From: Ruminiclostridium herbifermentans
GTDB lineage: Bacteria > Bacillota > Clostridia > Acetivibrionales > DSM-1351
Assembly (NCBI RefSeq): GCF_005473905.2
Contig: NZ_CP061336.1
Span: 2,038,501 to 2,102,500 of the forward strand
Direction: 5' to 3'
DNA length: 64,000 nt
Below the pieces are notes generated by a model. It saw nothing but the letters and a program-made list of their open reading frames with translations. It had not been told where the DNA came from and ran no database searches. Both the position numbers and the translations under genes were made by a program. Shown here piece by piece: positions 35,581-44,386 of this stretch (the stretch's first letter is position 1; each line of letters opens with the position of its first letter).

Positions 35581-37926
35581 ATGAAATTTAGCAATGGATG
35601 CTGGCTGCAAAAAGAAGGAACAGAATGTTTCTCACCCCAACAGGTTTATAATGCAAAAATTGAAAAGGACTGCGTAACGCTTTGTGCTCCAACTTATCAG
35701 ATTAAGCATAGAGGAGATACATTAGGAGGAGTAAATTTAACAATAAGGATTTCTTCTCCAATGCCTGAGGTTATCAGAGTTCAGACTTACCATTACATGG
35801 GAGTTGTATCGAAAACACCTGAATTTGAACTATTCTATGATGAAAATAACAATATACAAACTATAGAAAATGATAATGAAATTATTATATCAAGCGGAAG
35901 TTTAAGTCTTGTTATAAATAAACAAAACTGGTCCATGATTTATAAAAGAGATGATGAACAGCTGGCTAAGAGCGCATGGCGAGACTTAGCTTATATGAAG
36001 ACAGACTGGAGAGGCCTCGCATATGATAAGGGTGGCCTTGAAAACACATACATGCGCCAGCAGTTAAGTATTTCTGTAGGAGAATTGATTTATGGATTAG
36101 GAGAGCGTTTCACTCCATTTGTTAAGAATGGGCAAACTGTTGATATTTGGAATGCTGATGGAGGTACGTCTACAGAGCAGTCCTATAAGAATATTCCATT
36201 TTATATTACTAATAAGGGATACGGTGTATTTGTTAACCACCCAGAAAAGGTTTCTTTCGAAATAGGAACAGAGAATGTAACAAAGGTTGAATTCAGTGTT
36301 CCTGGAGAATATTTTGATTACTTCTTTATTAATGGACCTACAATGAAGGATGTATTGACTAGATATACAGATTTAACTGGTAAGCCGTCTTTGCCTGCAC
36401 CTTGGACTTTTGGGCTATGGTTATCTACTTCGTTTACCACAAATTACGATGAAGAAACGGTTACAGATTTTGTAGACGGTATGATTTCAAGAGGAATTCC
36501 TCTGCGTGTATTCCACTTTGATTGCTTCTGGATGAGGGAGTTTTGCTGGTCGGATTTCACTTGGGATAACCGTGTTTTCCCTGATCCAGTTGGTATGCTT
36601 AGACGACTAAAAGAAAAGGGCTTAAAAATATGTGTATGGATTAACCCTTATATTGGTCAGGAATCAATTCTATTTAAAGAGGGCGTAGAAGGCGGATACT
36701 TTATTAAACGTCCTAACGGAGACGTATGGCAGTGGGATATGTGGCAGCCAGGTATGGCAATTGTTGACTTCACAAATCCTAAGGCTTGTAAATGGTTTAG
36801 TGATAAGCTGGAAGCATTATTGGATATGGGCGTGGACTGCTTTAAAACAGACTTCGGTGAAAGGATTCCTACCGACGTGGTTTATTTTGATGGCTCTGAT
36901 CCCATCAAAATGCATAATTATTATACATACTTGTACAATAAGACGGTATATGATTTGCTGGAGAAGAAGCGTGGTAAAGGAGAAGCAATATTGTTTGCCA
37001 GATCAGCAACTGTGGGAGGACAAAAATTCCCTGTTCACTGGGGAGGAGATTGCTGGTCGGATTATGAATCCATGGAAGAGAGCCTGCGTGGTGGCCTATC
37101 ATTAATGATGTCTGGATTTGGTTATTGGAGTCATGATATTGGTGGATTTGAACATACTTCTACACCTGATGTATATAAACGATGGGCTGCATTTGGTTTA
37201 TTATCTTCCCACAGCCGTTTACATGGAAGCACCTCGTACCGTGTGCCATGGGTTTATGACGAAGAAGCAGTGGATGTAGTACGTTTCTTTACAAAATTAA
37301 AAGCGTCACTAATGCCCTATTTATTTAAAACAGCTGTTGAAACCTCTAAATCTGGTATTCCAACTATGAGAAGCATGGTTCTTGAGTTTACTGAAGACAG
37401 GAATTGTCATTACCTAGATAAGCAGTATATGCTCGGTGATGCGCTTTTGGTATCTCCTATATTTAACAGTAATAGCATGGCCGAATATTATTTGCCTGAA
37501 GGAATATGGACAAATTTCTTTACTGGCGAAAAAGTGGAAGGCTCAAAATGGATAAAAGAGAAGCACAGCTACTTAAGTATTCCGCTTATGGTTAGAGAAA
37601 ACTCAATAATTGCAGTGGGTGCCCATGACGATAGAGCCGATTATGACTATGGTGATGGCGTTCAGCTAAGGGTTTATCAATTAGTAGAAGGAAAAACCGC
37701 CGAAACAGTAGTTTACAATATGGACGGTACTAAAGATTTAGAAGCCTCCATTCTTAAAAAAGACGGTAAAATTACTGTAAGGGTGAAGGCAAAGAAAGCC
37801 TACAGTATTTGTTTTGTAAATGAAACTAATATAAAAGCTTCCGATGCAGAAATAATCTATAGTGGGAAGGATACAGTTATTAAGCCCAAAAATGGAGTGT
37901 TAGAAATTGTTTGCACAATAAAATAA
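35581..37926 (+). CDS. GH31 alpha-xylosidase
   Basis: A 781-residue cytoplasmic family 31 enzyme of the YicI alpha-xylosidase type. The barrel carries FHFDCFWMREFCWSDFTWD, with the Trp/Asp-rich substrate pocket of alpha-xylosidases, the nucleophile Asp in CFKTDFGERIP (about 421) and the acid/base Asp in GGDCWSDYESM. It would remove xylose from the non-reducing glucose of xyloglucan oligosaccharides, alternating with the GH3 enzyme encoded downstream. ATG 35581 has AAAGGAG eleven bases upstream. There is no signal peptide. A general alpha-glucosidase is the less likely alternative. Confidence 0.94.
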   Translation: MKFSNGCWLQKEGTECFSPQQVYNAKIEKDCVTLCAPTYQIKHRGDTLGGVNLTIRISSPMPEVIRVQTYHYMGVVSKTPEFELFYDENNNIQTIENDNEIIISSGSLSLVINKQNWSMIYKRDDEQLAKSAWRDLAYMKTDWRGLAYDKGGLENTYMRQQLSISVGELIYGLGERFTPFVKNGQTVDIWNADGGTSTEQSYKNIPFYITNKGYGVFVNHPEKVSFEIGTENVTKVEFSVPGEYFDYFFINGPTMKDVLTRYTDLTGKPSLPAPWTFGLWLSTSFTTNYDEETVTDFVDGMISRGIPLRVFHFDCFWMREFCWSDFTWDNRVFPDPVGMLRRLKEKGLKICVWINPYIGQESILFKEGVEGGYFIKRPNGDVWQWDMWQPGMAIVDFTNPKACKWFSDKLEALLDMGVDCFKTDFGERIPTDVVYFDGSDPIKMHNYYTYLYNKTVYDLLEKKRGKGEAILFARSATVGGQKFPVHWGGDCWSDYESMEESLRGGLSLMMSGFGYWSHDIGGFEHTSTPDVYKRWAAFGLLSSHSRLHGSTSYRVPWVYDEEAVDVVRFFTKLKASLMPYLFKTAVETSKSGIPTMRSMVLEFTEDRNCHYLDKQYMLGDALLVSPIFNSNSMAEYYLPEGIWTNFFTGEKVEGSKWIKEKHSYLSIPLMVRENSIIAVGAHDDRADYDYGDGVQLRVYQLVEGKTAETVVYNMDGTKDLEASILKKDGKITVRVKAKKAYSICFVNETNIKASDAEIIYSGKDTVIKPKNGVLEIVCTIK

Positions 37927-38143
37927 TTTTTTGTACAAAATAATTTATGATTATAGCCGGATAAATTGTAGTACTGGTTTAATGGTATCTCCATACAAAA
38001 TAATATAAATGGGTTACTACTAAGAATTTGTTGAATTTGTATTGGTTCATAATAGTTAAATACCACATTTTAGCATCTATGATGCATTGTTTTGAGGGAC
38101 AGTTGCAAAACAAAACTATCTGAATACAATAACTTATTGTAAG
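37927..38143. other. Intergenic left of repeat copy C
   Basis: No reading frame is credible here. GTTGCAAAACAAAACT at 38102-38117 is an inverted counterpart of AGTTCTTGTTTTGCAAC at 38352-38368, so the repeat unit may really extend from 38093 to 38374. Confidence 0.4.
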
Positions 38144-38327
38144 AAGTAGTACGCGAGTGCAATATATATCTAGTTGCGAAGCTTGATTAGAAATTGATGC
38201 TAGAAATGATAGGTAAAGAACAAGTATTGTAGCCGAAACAGCGGAAGTACTTGTTATGCACCGCAATTATTTCAGTGTCAAATTCGGGAGCAAGCAATAG
38301 ATATATATTACACGGGAGAACTATTTA
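38144..38327 (+). repeat. Palindromic repeat family 1, copy C with a central deletion
   Basis: Starts AAGTAGTACGCGAGTGCAAT and ends GGGAGAACTATTT. It matches copies A and B at both ends, but about 55 bases of the centre are missing between GTAGCCGAAACAGC and GGAAGTACTTGTTATG. It lies between the GH31 and GH3 genes. Confidence 0.8.
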
Positions 38328-38522
38328 AGCAATTTAATGTTGATATAAATTAGTTCTTGTTTTGCAACAACTCATGGTAGAATTAACTATTAACTTTAAC
38401 TTAGTACCCCATTTAACTTAGCTGTAATCGCGTACCAGTAATAAATAATAAGTAATTTTACCTATGAACTCAGTTCATAATTAATTAAAACAAAGAGTAA
38501 ATTAGCCTAATTGAATACAAAA

Positions 38523-38536
38523 TGATAACGTAAGCA
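38523..38536 (+). promoter_or_regulatory. Candidate cre-like operator ahead of GH3
   Basis: TGATAACGTAAGCA matches the CcpA operator consensus at about 12 of 14 positions. It lies 76-89 bases ahead of the GH3 start. Such short matches occur by chance in AT-rich DNA. Confidence 0.3.
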
Positions 38537-38611
38537 TACTTTTTTAAAGGGGGTGCCCAGTAACTTGCATTTATTCTATTGTATTTGTGAAATGTGAGAC
38601 CTGGACATAAT

Positions 38612-40759
38612 ATGTTTGAGACAGAAATAGAGAAATTATTGGAACAACTGACTTTAGATGAAAAGATTTCTATGATTCATGGAAACGGATTATTCAGAAC
38701 AGGAGCGGTAGAACGCTTGGGAATACCATCACTGAAATTATCAGATGGGCCCATGGGTGTGCGCTTTGAATTTGAAGATGATTGTTGGAGGGTAATTGGA
38801 CATTCCGATGATTTTGTATCATATCTTCCCTGTAATAGTGCTTTGGCTGCCACATGGAACAGAGATTTGGCATACAAGCTGGGAGTAGTGCTTGGAGAGG
38901 AAGCTAGAGGCCGGGGAAAGGATGTTATATTGGCACCGGGCATAAATATTATGAGAAGTCCTGCCTGCGGGAGAAACTTTGAGTATATGAGCGAAGACCC
39001 ATACTTAACAGCGAAAACAGCAGTTCCGTTAATTAAAGGTATTCAAAAATCAGATGTAGCTGCATGTGTAAAGCATTTTGCCGTAAACAATCAAGAAACC
39101 GAACGTCTTTGGGTAGAGGTTTTAGTGGATGACCGCACATTAAATGAAATCTATTTTCCGGCGTTTAAAGCTGCTGTTTGCGAAGCTGACAGCTATTCAC
39201 TGATGGGGGCTTATAACCTCCTAAGAGGTGAACATTGCTGCCAAAGCAAATATCTGCTTAACACAATTTTAAAAGAAGAATGGAAATATGATGGCTGTGT
39301 TATATCAGATTGGGGAGCCGTTCATAATACAAAAGCGGCTGCAGAAAGTGGTTTGGATATAGAAATGTCAGTTGCATATAATTTTGACGAATACTATATG
39401 GCAGAACCGCTGAAGGAGGCTATTTTAAAAGGTGAGATAGAGGAAAAACTGATTGATGAGAAAGTAAGAAGAATACTTCGCATGATGCATAAACTCAAAA
39501 TGTTTGGAACTTCAAGGTGTAAGGGAGCATTTAACACACCCGAGCATAGAAGGGATATACTTGATGTAGCAAGAGAGTCGGTTGTTTTATTAAAGAATGA
39601 GGATAACAGGCTTCCATTGCAGGAAAGTAAACTTAAAAAATTACTGGTAATTGGTGACAATGCAGAAAGAATACATTCAAATGGTGGAGGAAGTTCTGAA
39701 ATTAAAGCATTGTATGAAATTTCTCCCCTATTGGGATTAAAAATGAAGCTTGGAGGCAATACAGAAGTAATTTATGCAAGAGGATATTATGTAGAACCTA
39801 AAAAGGATGAAAATGATATTAACTGGCAGGAAACTAGTTTAGAAGATGTTGTACAGGCTAGAAGGACAGAAACAATTGATGACCAAATAAAAGCCAAGAG
39901 ACGACAGCATCTAGAGGAAGCAGTAGCTTTAGCAAAAGTTACAGATGAGGTAATTATTGTTGGTGGTCTTAATCACGATTATGACTCAGAAGGTCTTGAC
40001 CGCAAGGATATGAAGCTTCCATATGAGCAGGATACATTGATTAAAGAAGTATTAAAGGTAAATCCTAATACTGTGGTAGTTATGATGGCAGGTTCACCAG
40101 TTGAAATGGGTGAATGGATTCAAGCTGCAAAAGCAGTGGTATGGTGCTGGTATGGAGGAATGGAAGGCGGAACTGCATTGGCAGAGGTCTTGCTTGGTGA
40201 AGTTAATCCAAGCGGCAAGCTTCCAATGACATTCCCTAAAAAATTAAGTGACTGTTCAGCTTATTCACTGGGTGAATTTCCTGGAGGAAAGACCGTTTCA
40301 TATAGTGAAGGCATATATGTTGGGTATCGTTATTATGATACCTACAAAATAGAGCCGGAATTTTGTTTTGGTCATGGGCTGTCCTATACCACTTTTGATT
40401 ATAGTAATTTATGCTTGGAAGTTGAAGAAACAGAGGATGTAAAAATAAGTGTTAACTTTGAAGTGACCAATAATGGCAGCCGCGGAGGTCAGGAGACTGC
40501 ACAGTTATATGTAGCCTGCACAAATTCTGCCATAAACCGCCCTGCACAGGAACTAAAGCAATATATAAAAATTGCATTAGAACCAGGGCAAAAAGAAAAA
40601 GTTACGCTTGTGCTGGATAAAACAGCATTTGGCTATTATAATACCGATAAAAAGCAATTTCAGACCGAAGCAGGAATTTATGAAATTCGAGTGGGAAGTT
40701 CATCTAGAGACATTCGTTTGAAGGGTGAAATAGAATTGAAGCAGCAATATTGTTATTAG
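38612..40759 (+). CDS. GH3 beta-glucosidase
   Basis: A cytoplasmic family 3 enzyme of about 715 residues. KLSDGPMGVRFE and KHFAVNNQETER mark the barrel; the nucleophile Asp is in CVISDWGAVHN (about 234). The second alpha/beta domain and a C-terminal fibronectin-like domain (GHGLSYTTFDYS, NNGSRGGQETAQLYV) are complete. It would take single glucose units from xylose-free ends of xyloglucan pieces, or split cellobiose. ATG 38612 fits the family start MFETEIEKLLEQLTLDEK; an upstream GTG at 38594 is possible, and neither has a strong ribosome site. It is the last enzyme of the locus. Confidence 0.93.
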   Translation: MFETEIEKLLEQLTLDEKISMIHGNGLFRTGAVERLGIPSLKLSDGPMGVRFEFEDDCWRVIGHSDDFVSYLPCNSALAATWNRDLAYKLGVVLGEEARGRGKDVILAPGINIMRSPACGRNFEYMSEDPYLTAKTAVPLIKGIQKSDVAACVKHFAVNNQETERLWVEVLVDDRTLNEIYFPAFKAAVCEADSYSLMGAYNLLRGEHCCQSKYLLNTILKEEWKYDGCVISDWGAVHNTKAAAESGLDIEMSVAYNFDEYYMAEPLKEAILKGEIEEKLIDEKVRRILRMMHKLKMFGTSRCKGAFNTPEHRRDILDVARESVVLLKNEDNRLPLQESKLKKLLVIGDNAERIHSNGGGSSEIKALYEISPLLGLKMKLGGNTEVIYARGYYVEPKKDENDINWQETSLEDVVQARRTETIDDQIKAKRRQHLEEAVALAKVTDEVIIVGGLNHDYDSEGLDRKDMKLPYEQDTLIKEVLKVNPNTVVVMMAGSPVEMGEWIQAAKAVVWCWYGGMEGGTALAEVLLGEVNPSGKLPMTFPKKLSDCSAYSLGEFPGGKTVSYSEGIYVGYRYYDTYKIEPEFCFGHGLSYTTFDYSNLCLEVEETEDVKISVNFEVTNNGSRGGQETAQLYVACTNSAINRPAQELKQYIKIALEPGQKEKVTLVLDKTAFGYYNTDKKQFQTEAGIYEIRVGSSSRDIRLKGEIELKQQYCY

Positions 40760-40840
40760 AGGTTGCAAAGGTTAATTTTAAAGCACTTAATGGGTATATG
40801 TTGATTAAAATAAATCACTCAAACTTAGAACATTAAAATC

Positions 40841-41066
40841 TATTGGTGTGGTAGAATTATCAATGGTTTTTTAACGAAATAATTATTAAAATCAGTAATG
40901 ATTTATCGAAGTAAATTCGACGGTGCACACATTCACCATCCATGGTTCGTAGTGTGCTAAAACCGACATGGTATTGGTTTTCTGGCAAAATAAGCTTCGC
41001 TTAATCAAATATTTAACGCAATTATTTCAAACCAAACATTTCATTGATAATTCTACCCCACCAATA
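40841..41066. repeat. MITE-like palindromic repeat family 2
   Basis: A 226-base element with 25-bp terminal inverted repeats that differ at one position. The left end begins TATTGGTGTGGTAGAATTAT and the right end is its complement, ending ATTCTACCCCACCAATA. The ends begin with TA, as in mariner-type MITEs. There is no reading frame. The core CACCATCCATGGTTCGTAGT recurs, in part and in either orientation, near 17742 and 9740. Confidence 0.8.
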
Positions 41067-41071
41067 AAATG

Positions 41072-41116
41072 GAACCTATAAAGCAGACAAAAGTCTATTT
41101 ATAGGTTCTATTTTCT
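41072..41116 (+). terminator. Intrinsic terminator-like hairpin
   Basis: GAACCTATAAA and TTTATAGGTTC form a perfect 11-bp stem with a 15-base loop, followed by TATTTTC. It lies behind the GH3 gene and the MITE and may close the sugar locus. Confidence 0.7.
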
Positions 41117-41138
41117 GGAGTTATTGTGAATTAGATAA

Positions 41139-41892
41139 GTGTTGACAACCTTCTCAGGCTACCAGTATGATGAAACAGGCTTATACTACCTCAACGCCAG
41201 AATGTATGACCCTAAGACAGCAAGATTCTTGCAGGAAGATACATACTTGGGTGATAGAAGTGACACGCTTAGTTTGAATTTGTATACCTATTGTGCAAAT
41301 AACCCAATGATATATTATGACCCTTCGGGACACTTTTTGAGGAAATTTGGGGCGGATTAAAGAGTGGTGCAAATTGGCTAGGTGAAAAAATTTCTGATGG
41401 TGTAAGCTATGTAACTGAAAAGGCTTCAGAAGCTTGGGATGCCACTAAAGAATGGACAAACGATAATGTCATTAAACCGGCTGTAAATATAGCTAAAGAT
41501 ATTTCAAATGCTTATAGTGCATATAAAAGCATGTCATCAGAAGAAAGAAAATAATACGAACTGTTAGAAACAAAGCTTTAAGTTCAATAAATGTAAAGGC
41601 AGCAGCTTTAGACGATTTTATGTTATCTTGGGAACAATCAAATCAAAAACTTGAAGCATACCAGAAATATAATAACAGCATTGGGCTTCATGTTGAAAAC
41701 CCAATAAAAACTAATGTTGGAATGGCTGTATACCAGTCTTTATCAGGTACTGTAATAGGTACATACAATTGGATAACAAATCCTATAGAAATATACGATA
41801 CTTTAAGAACTTTCGCTATGATGGGTAGTCCAAGTATGACACCGCAAAGGATTATCTCCAAAAGACTTAGGAATCTTCCAGAACTACTATAA
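41139..41892 (+). pseudogene. Orphan Rhs C-terminal tip, frameshifted
   Basis: The first 65 codons are the end of an Rhs core: GYQYDETGLYYLNARMYDP, ARFLQEDTYLGD, NLYTYCANNP and the closing DPSGH. The large upstream core is absent. After DPSGH the frame is lost by one missing T in a T-run at 41334-41338. The continuation, in another frame, reads FEEIWGGLKSGANWLGEKIS and ends at 41554. A third frame carries a further 90 or more codons (SWEQSNQKLEAYQKY to the stop at 41892) that may be the toxin. I do not recognise the toxin family. This is a detached, decayed tip of the kind left when Rhs tips are replaced. Confidence 0.75.
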
Positions 41893-41910
41893 TGGATGGA
41901 GGGAAATTAA

Positions 41911-42291
41911 ATGAGACTAGATATTAATTTACTAAATAGTAGCTATAGTTCTACAGAAAAATCAATTCCTGTTGTAATAAAACTATCATCAGATGAAGAA
42001 GTAGAGATAGCTGAGAAGATTGATTTAAGGGAGATACTCCTTCTACAAGGGGAGGATGCTAAGGTCGGAACATATACTTCATGCCGATTAGGCTTACCCA
42101 GAGATACCTTTATAGTATCTAAGCAAAAACCGCATTACATTGTCTATGACGTATATGAAGATTGTAGTGACATAGATATTGAACCAGGGGAGTATGATAT
42201 TTCTATAAAACTCAAGGCTTTTGTGAAAGTAGATGAGGATAAATTTGAGACAATTGAGTTAAGCGGAAAGAAAGCTATTACAATTGAATAG
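41911..42291 (+). CDS. Small protein of unknown function, possible immunity protein
   Basis: A 126-residue intact gene with GGAGGG before its ATG, 18 bases behind the broken Rhs tip. The sequence is rich in alternating hydrophobic residues (SIPVVIKLSSDEEVEI, GEYDISIKLKAFVKV), which suggests an all-beta sandwich. It has no signal peptide, membrane segment or recognised motif. Its position behind an Rhs tip makes an immunity role plausible, but I do not recognise the family. Confidence 0.6.
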   Translation: MRLDINLLNSSYSSTEKSIPVVIKLSSDEEVEIAEKIDLREILLLQGEDAKVGTYTSCRLGLPRDTFIVSKQKPHYIVYDVYEDCSDIDIEPGEYDISIKLKAFVKVDEDKFETIELSGKKAITIE

Positions 42292-42415
42292 AAATGTTCC
42301 ACTATACGCTACAACAAATTACCGCTGTTGAGATAACAAAGCTAAATATTTTAATTAATACTTCTGACATTATAAGTAAATAAAACTGAATAAACTCTGC
42401 CAACCTTCAAAATAG

Positions 42416-42543
42416 GGCGGCGGGATAAACCACCTTTAGAATCAAGTCCTATTAAAGAGAGAATAGAGTACATATATACTACTACTCCCTTAGTAGGACT
42501 TTCTTTTTTGATAGTAAATGATAGAGATCAAGCCCCGCCGCCG
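42416..42543 (+). repeat. Nested hairpin element, first of a pair
   Basis: The outer arms GGCGGCGGG (42416-42424) and CCCCGCCGCC (42533-42542) are strikingly GC-rich for this DNA. Inside, AAGTCCTATTAA (from 42444) pairs with TTAGTAGGACTT (to 42502) and is followed by TCTTTTTT, like a terminator. The core includes GAGTACATATATACT. A close relative lies at 44145. Confidence 0.7.
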
Positions 42544-42711
42544 ATTTCGATTGTAGGTGGAGAGGATTAACAGTTTAAATCAACATTAGCTTATTTAAAA
42601 AATTGACTTTTATGACTTTTGTATAAAAAGTTGTGATATAATGCAAACAAGTCATGGTGAGAAAGAGGAAACTTCTACTTTAGAAATGTATGGAATTGAG
42701 GTGTCAGGAGT

Positions 42712-42910
42712 ATGAGTAATCTGGAATATCAATGCTGTTTTTGAAAGCATAGAATCTAATCAAATTGATATTACAGTACTTATTGTAGTATCTAATTGGG
42801 ATAAAGAGCAAGATTTACAGCAGGAACAACAGTTATTTTGTCATATGGGATGCTTGCGTAAAAAATTAGCAGATAATGTTCCACTATATATTGCAGATAT
42901 TATTGATTAG
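42712..42910 (+). pseudogene. Decayed small gene, family unknown
   Basis: An ATG with AGGAG upstream opens ten codons and stops. A different frame then runs from 42725 to the TAG at 42908, reading NAVFESIESNQIDITVLIVV and SNWDKEQDLQQEQQLFCH. The pattern of a beta strand, then SNWDKE and a helix, resembles small proteins found behind toxins. I see no functional evidence, and a frameshift at the start makes it a probable pseudogene. Confidence 0.4.
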
Positions 42911-43203
42911 GTTATGAAATGGTCACGAAAAATTGATGTTATTGGTATCTATAAATATCAAATTAATTGATGGAAATATCATCAAATTTGCTTGTAAGAG
43001 CATTGAAGTTTCTGAAGACTAGTCTTTAAAGTATACAAGCATAATATTATATAATTGTTGTACAGTTTCAACTGATATGACATCTTTCTTATACGTTGAG
43101 TTTTAATTTGTAATTTGTATATCTATTGTCACAATGAGCCGATAATGGATATGGGGGTGATTTTATTCCCGTATAATAGTATTTTATTTTGAGAGGTATA
43201 GTT

Positions 43204-43738
43204 TTGGATTATTTTAAATTTAAGTAAAAAGTATCATACGCATTACGTCATGCCCCATGGGAATATGAGTTAGAATTAGATGATGAAGGCTGGGTTGATA
43301 TTGGGCAATTGCTTTCTTCCTTACATAAGTGCATGGAGTGGAAAGAGTTAAGTGAACAGGATTTACATGTAATGATAGAAAAATCTGATAAAAAACGCCA
43401 TGAGATATTGGACAGCAAAATTAGGGCGCTATATGGACACTCATTTCCTCAAAAAATCTTAAAAGACCCTAAAGCACAACCTGAAATATTATACCATGGT
43501 ACTGCAGACGTTTTATACATGCAATAAAAGAAATGGATTATTACCTTGGAGCCGACAGTATATACATCTATCTGTTAACACTAAAACAGCATTACAGGTA
43601 GGCAAAAGACGTGATGATGAACCCACGTTACTAAAAGTACGGGCTCTTAAAGCATGGACTGAAGGTGTAAAGTTCTATCTTGGCAATGATAAAGTTTGGC
43701 TAGCCGATGCTATACCAAGTAAATATATTAGTTTTTGA
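43204..43738 (+). pseudogene. kptA: RNA 2'-phosphotransferase (Tpt1/KptA), broken
   Basis: KptA moves a 2'-phosphate from RNA to NAD. Family signatures are clear but spread over two frames: SYALRHAPWEYELELDDEGW, then KIRALYGHSFPQ and EILYHGT in one frame, then QYIHLSVNTKTALQVGKRRD and VKFYLGNDKVWLADAIPSKY in another. A stop codon at 43225 interrupts the start, and a frameshift lies between about 43500 and 43530. The N-terminal core, NAD-site His/Arg region and C-terminal end can all be recognised, so it was once complete. It sits among toxin remnants and just ahead of the CRISPR operon. Confidence 0.85.
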
Positions 43739-44144
43739 GTGATTAGTAGGTTACACTGTTTCGGATTATGTGGACTGTACTAAGGTCATATGTCCATCTT
43801 GATACTGAACTGTACATAGTATTGGAACATGGAAATAGGAGGAATATAAAATAGTTTTATAGAACAAGATGATGACAGAATTGAATTAGTTACAATTGAT
43901 GTTACTAATGTTACAAGTTCCGTTTTTGGATACTGATTCTGCAGTAAAACACGTTATAAACGATTTTGAAAAATTATAACAAGCTTCAAAAGTCTTCTGA
44001 TGATAATTAATTATTAAACACTATAGTATTTTAAAGATAATAAGATATCAAAACTAAGTATTATTAATAATATAACCTTTGGTATTGTATGATAACTGAC
44101 TGACAATTAAATCAACCTAGCCCACATTGATAAAAGATGGTGGG
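43739..44144. other. Decayed coding debris
   Basis: A fragment near 43856-43940 reads IEQDDDRIELVTIDVTNVTS in one frame and then stops. Its acidic character is like that of immunity proteins, but it is too short to name. The rest is AT-rich with no signal. Confidence 0.35.
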
Positions 44145-44210
44145 AAAGTCCTATTAATAAGAAATGAAGTACATATGTACTGCATCTCCTATTAGTGGGA
44201 CTTTCTTTTT
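44145..44210 (+). repeat. Nested hairpin element, second of the pair
   Basis: AAAGTCCTATTAATAAG pairs with the complement in CCTATTAGTGGGACTTT (to 44204) and is followed by CTTTTTATT. The core carries the perfect palindrome AGTACATATGTACT. Sequence and architecture match the inner part of the element at 42416, in the same orientation, 1.7 kb away. Confidence 0.75.
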
Positions 44211-44262
44211 ATTGAATTCAATCCCGACAAATTTTAAATTCTATTTCTATATTTACAATTAA

Positions 44263-44289
44263 TTGACATAAATTAGTATGTATTATAAG
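44263..44289 (+). promoter_or_regulatory. Possible promoter of the CRISPR effector operon
   Basis: TTGACA at 44263-44268 is followed after 15 bases by TATAAG. The spacer is short, but it is the best pair in the 180 bases ahead of the operon. Confidence 0.35.
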
Positions 44290-44386
44290 ATAATTATGGT
44301 ATTATTAAGAATATATGTAATAATTTAATTATTTATTACGTATTATGTTACTGTTTTACATATATAAAATACGACGGAGGGACTTT

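Noticed and set aside
42600-42645. Promoter with TTGACT and TATAAT.
   Set aside because: The spacing between the two boxes is about 27 bases, too long for one promoter, and no intact gene follows.
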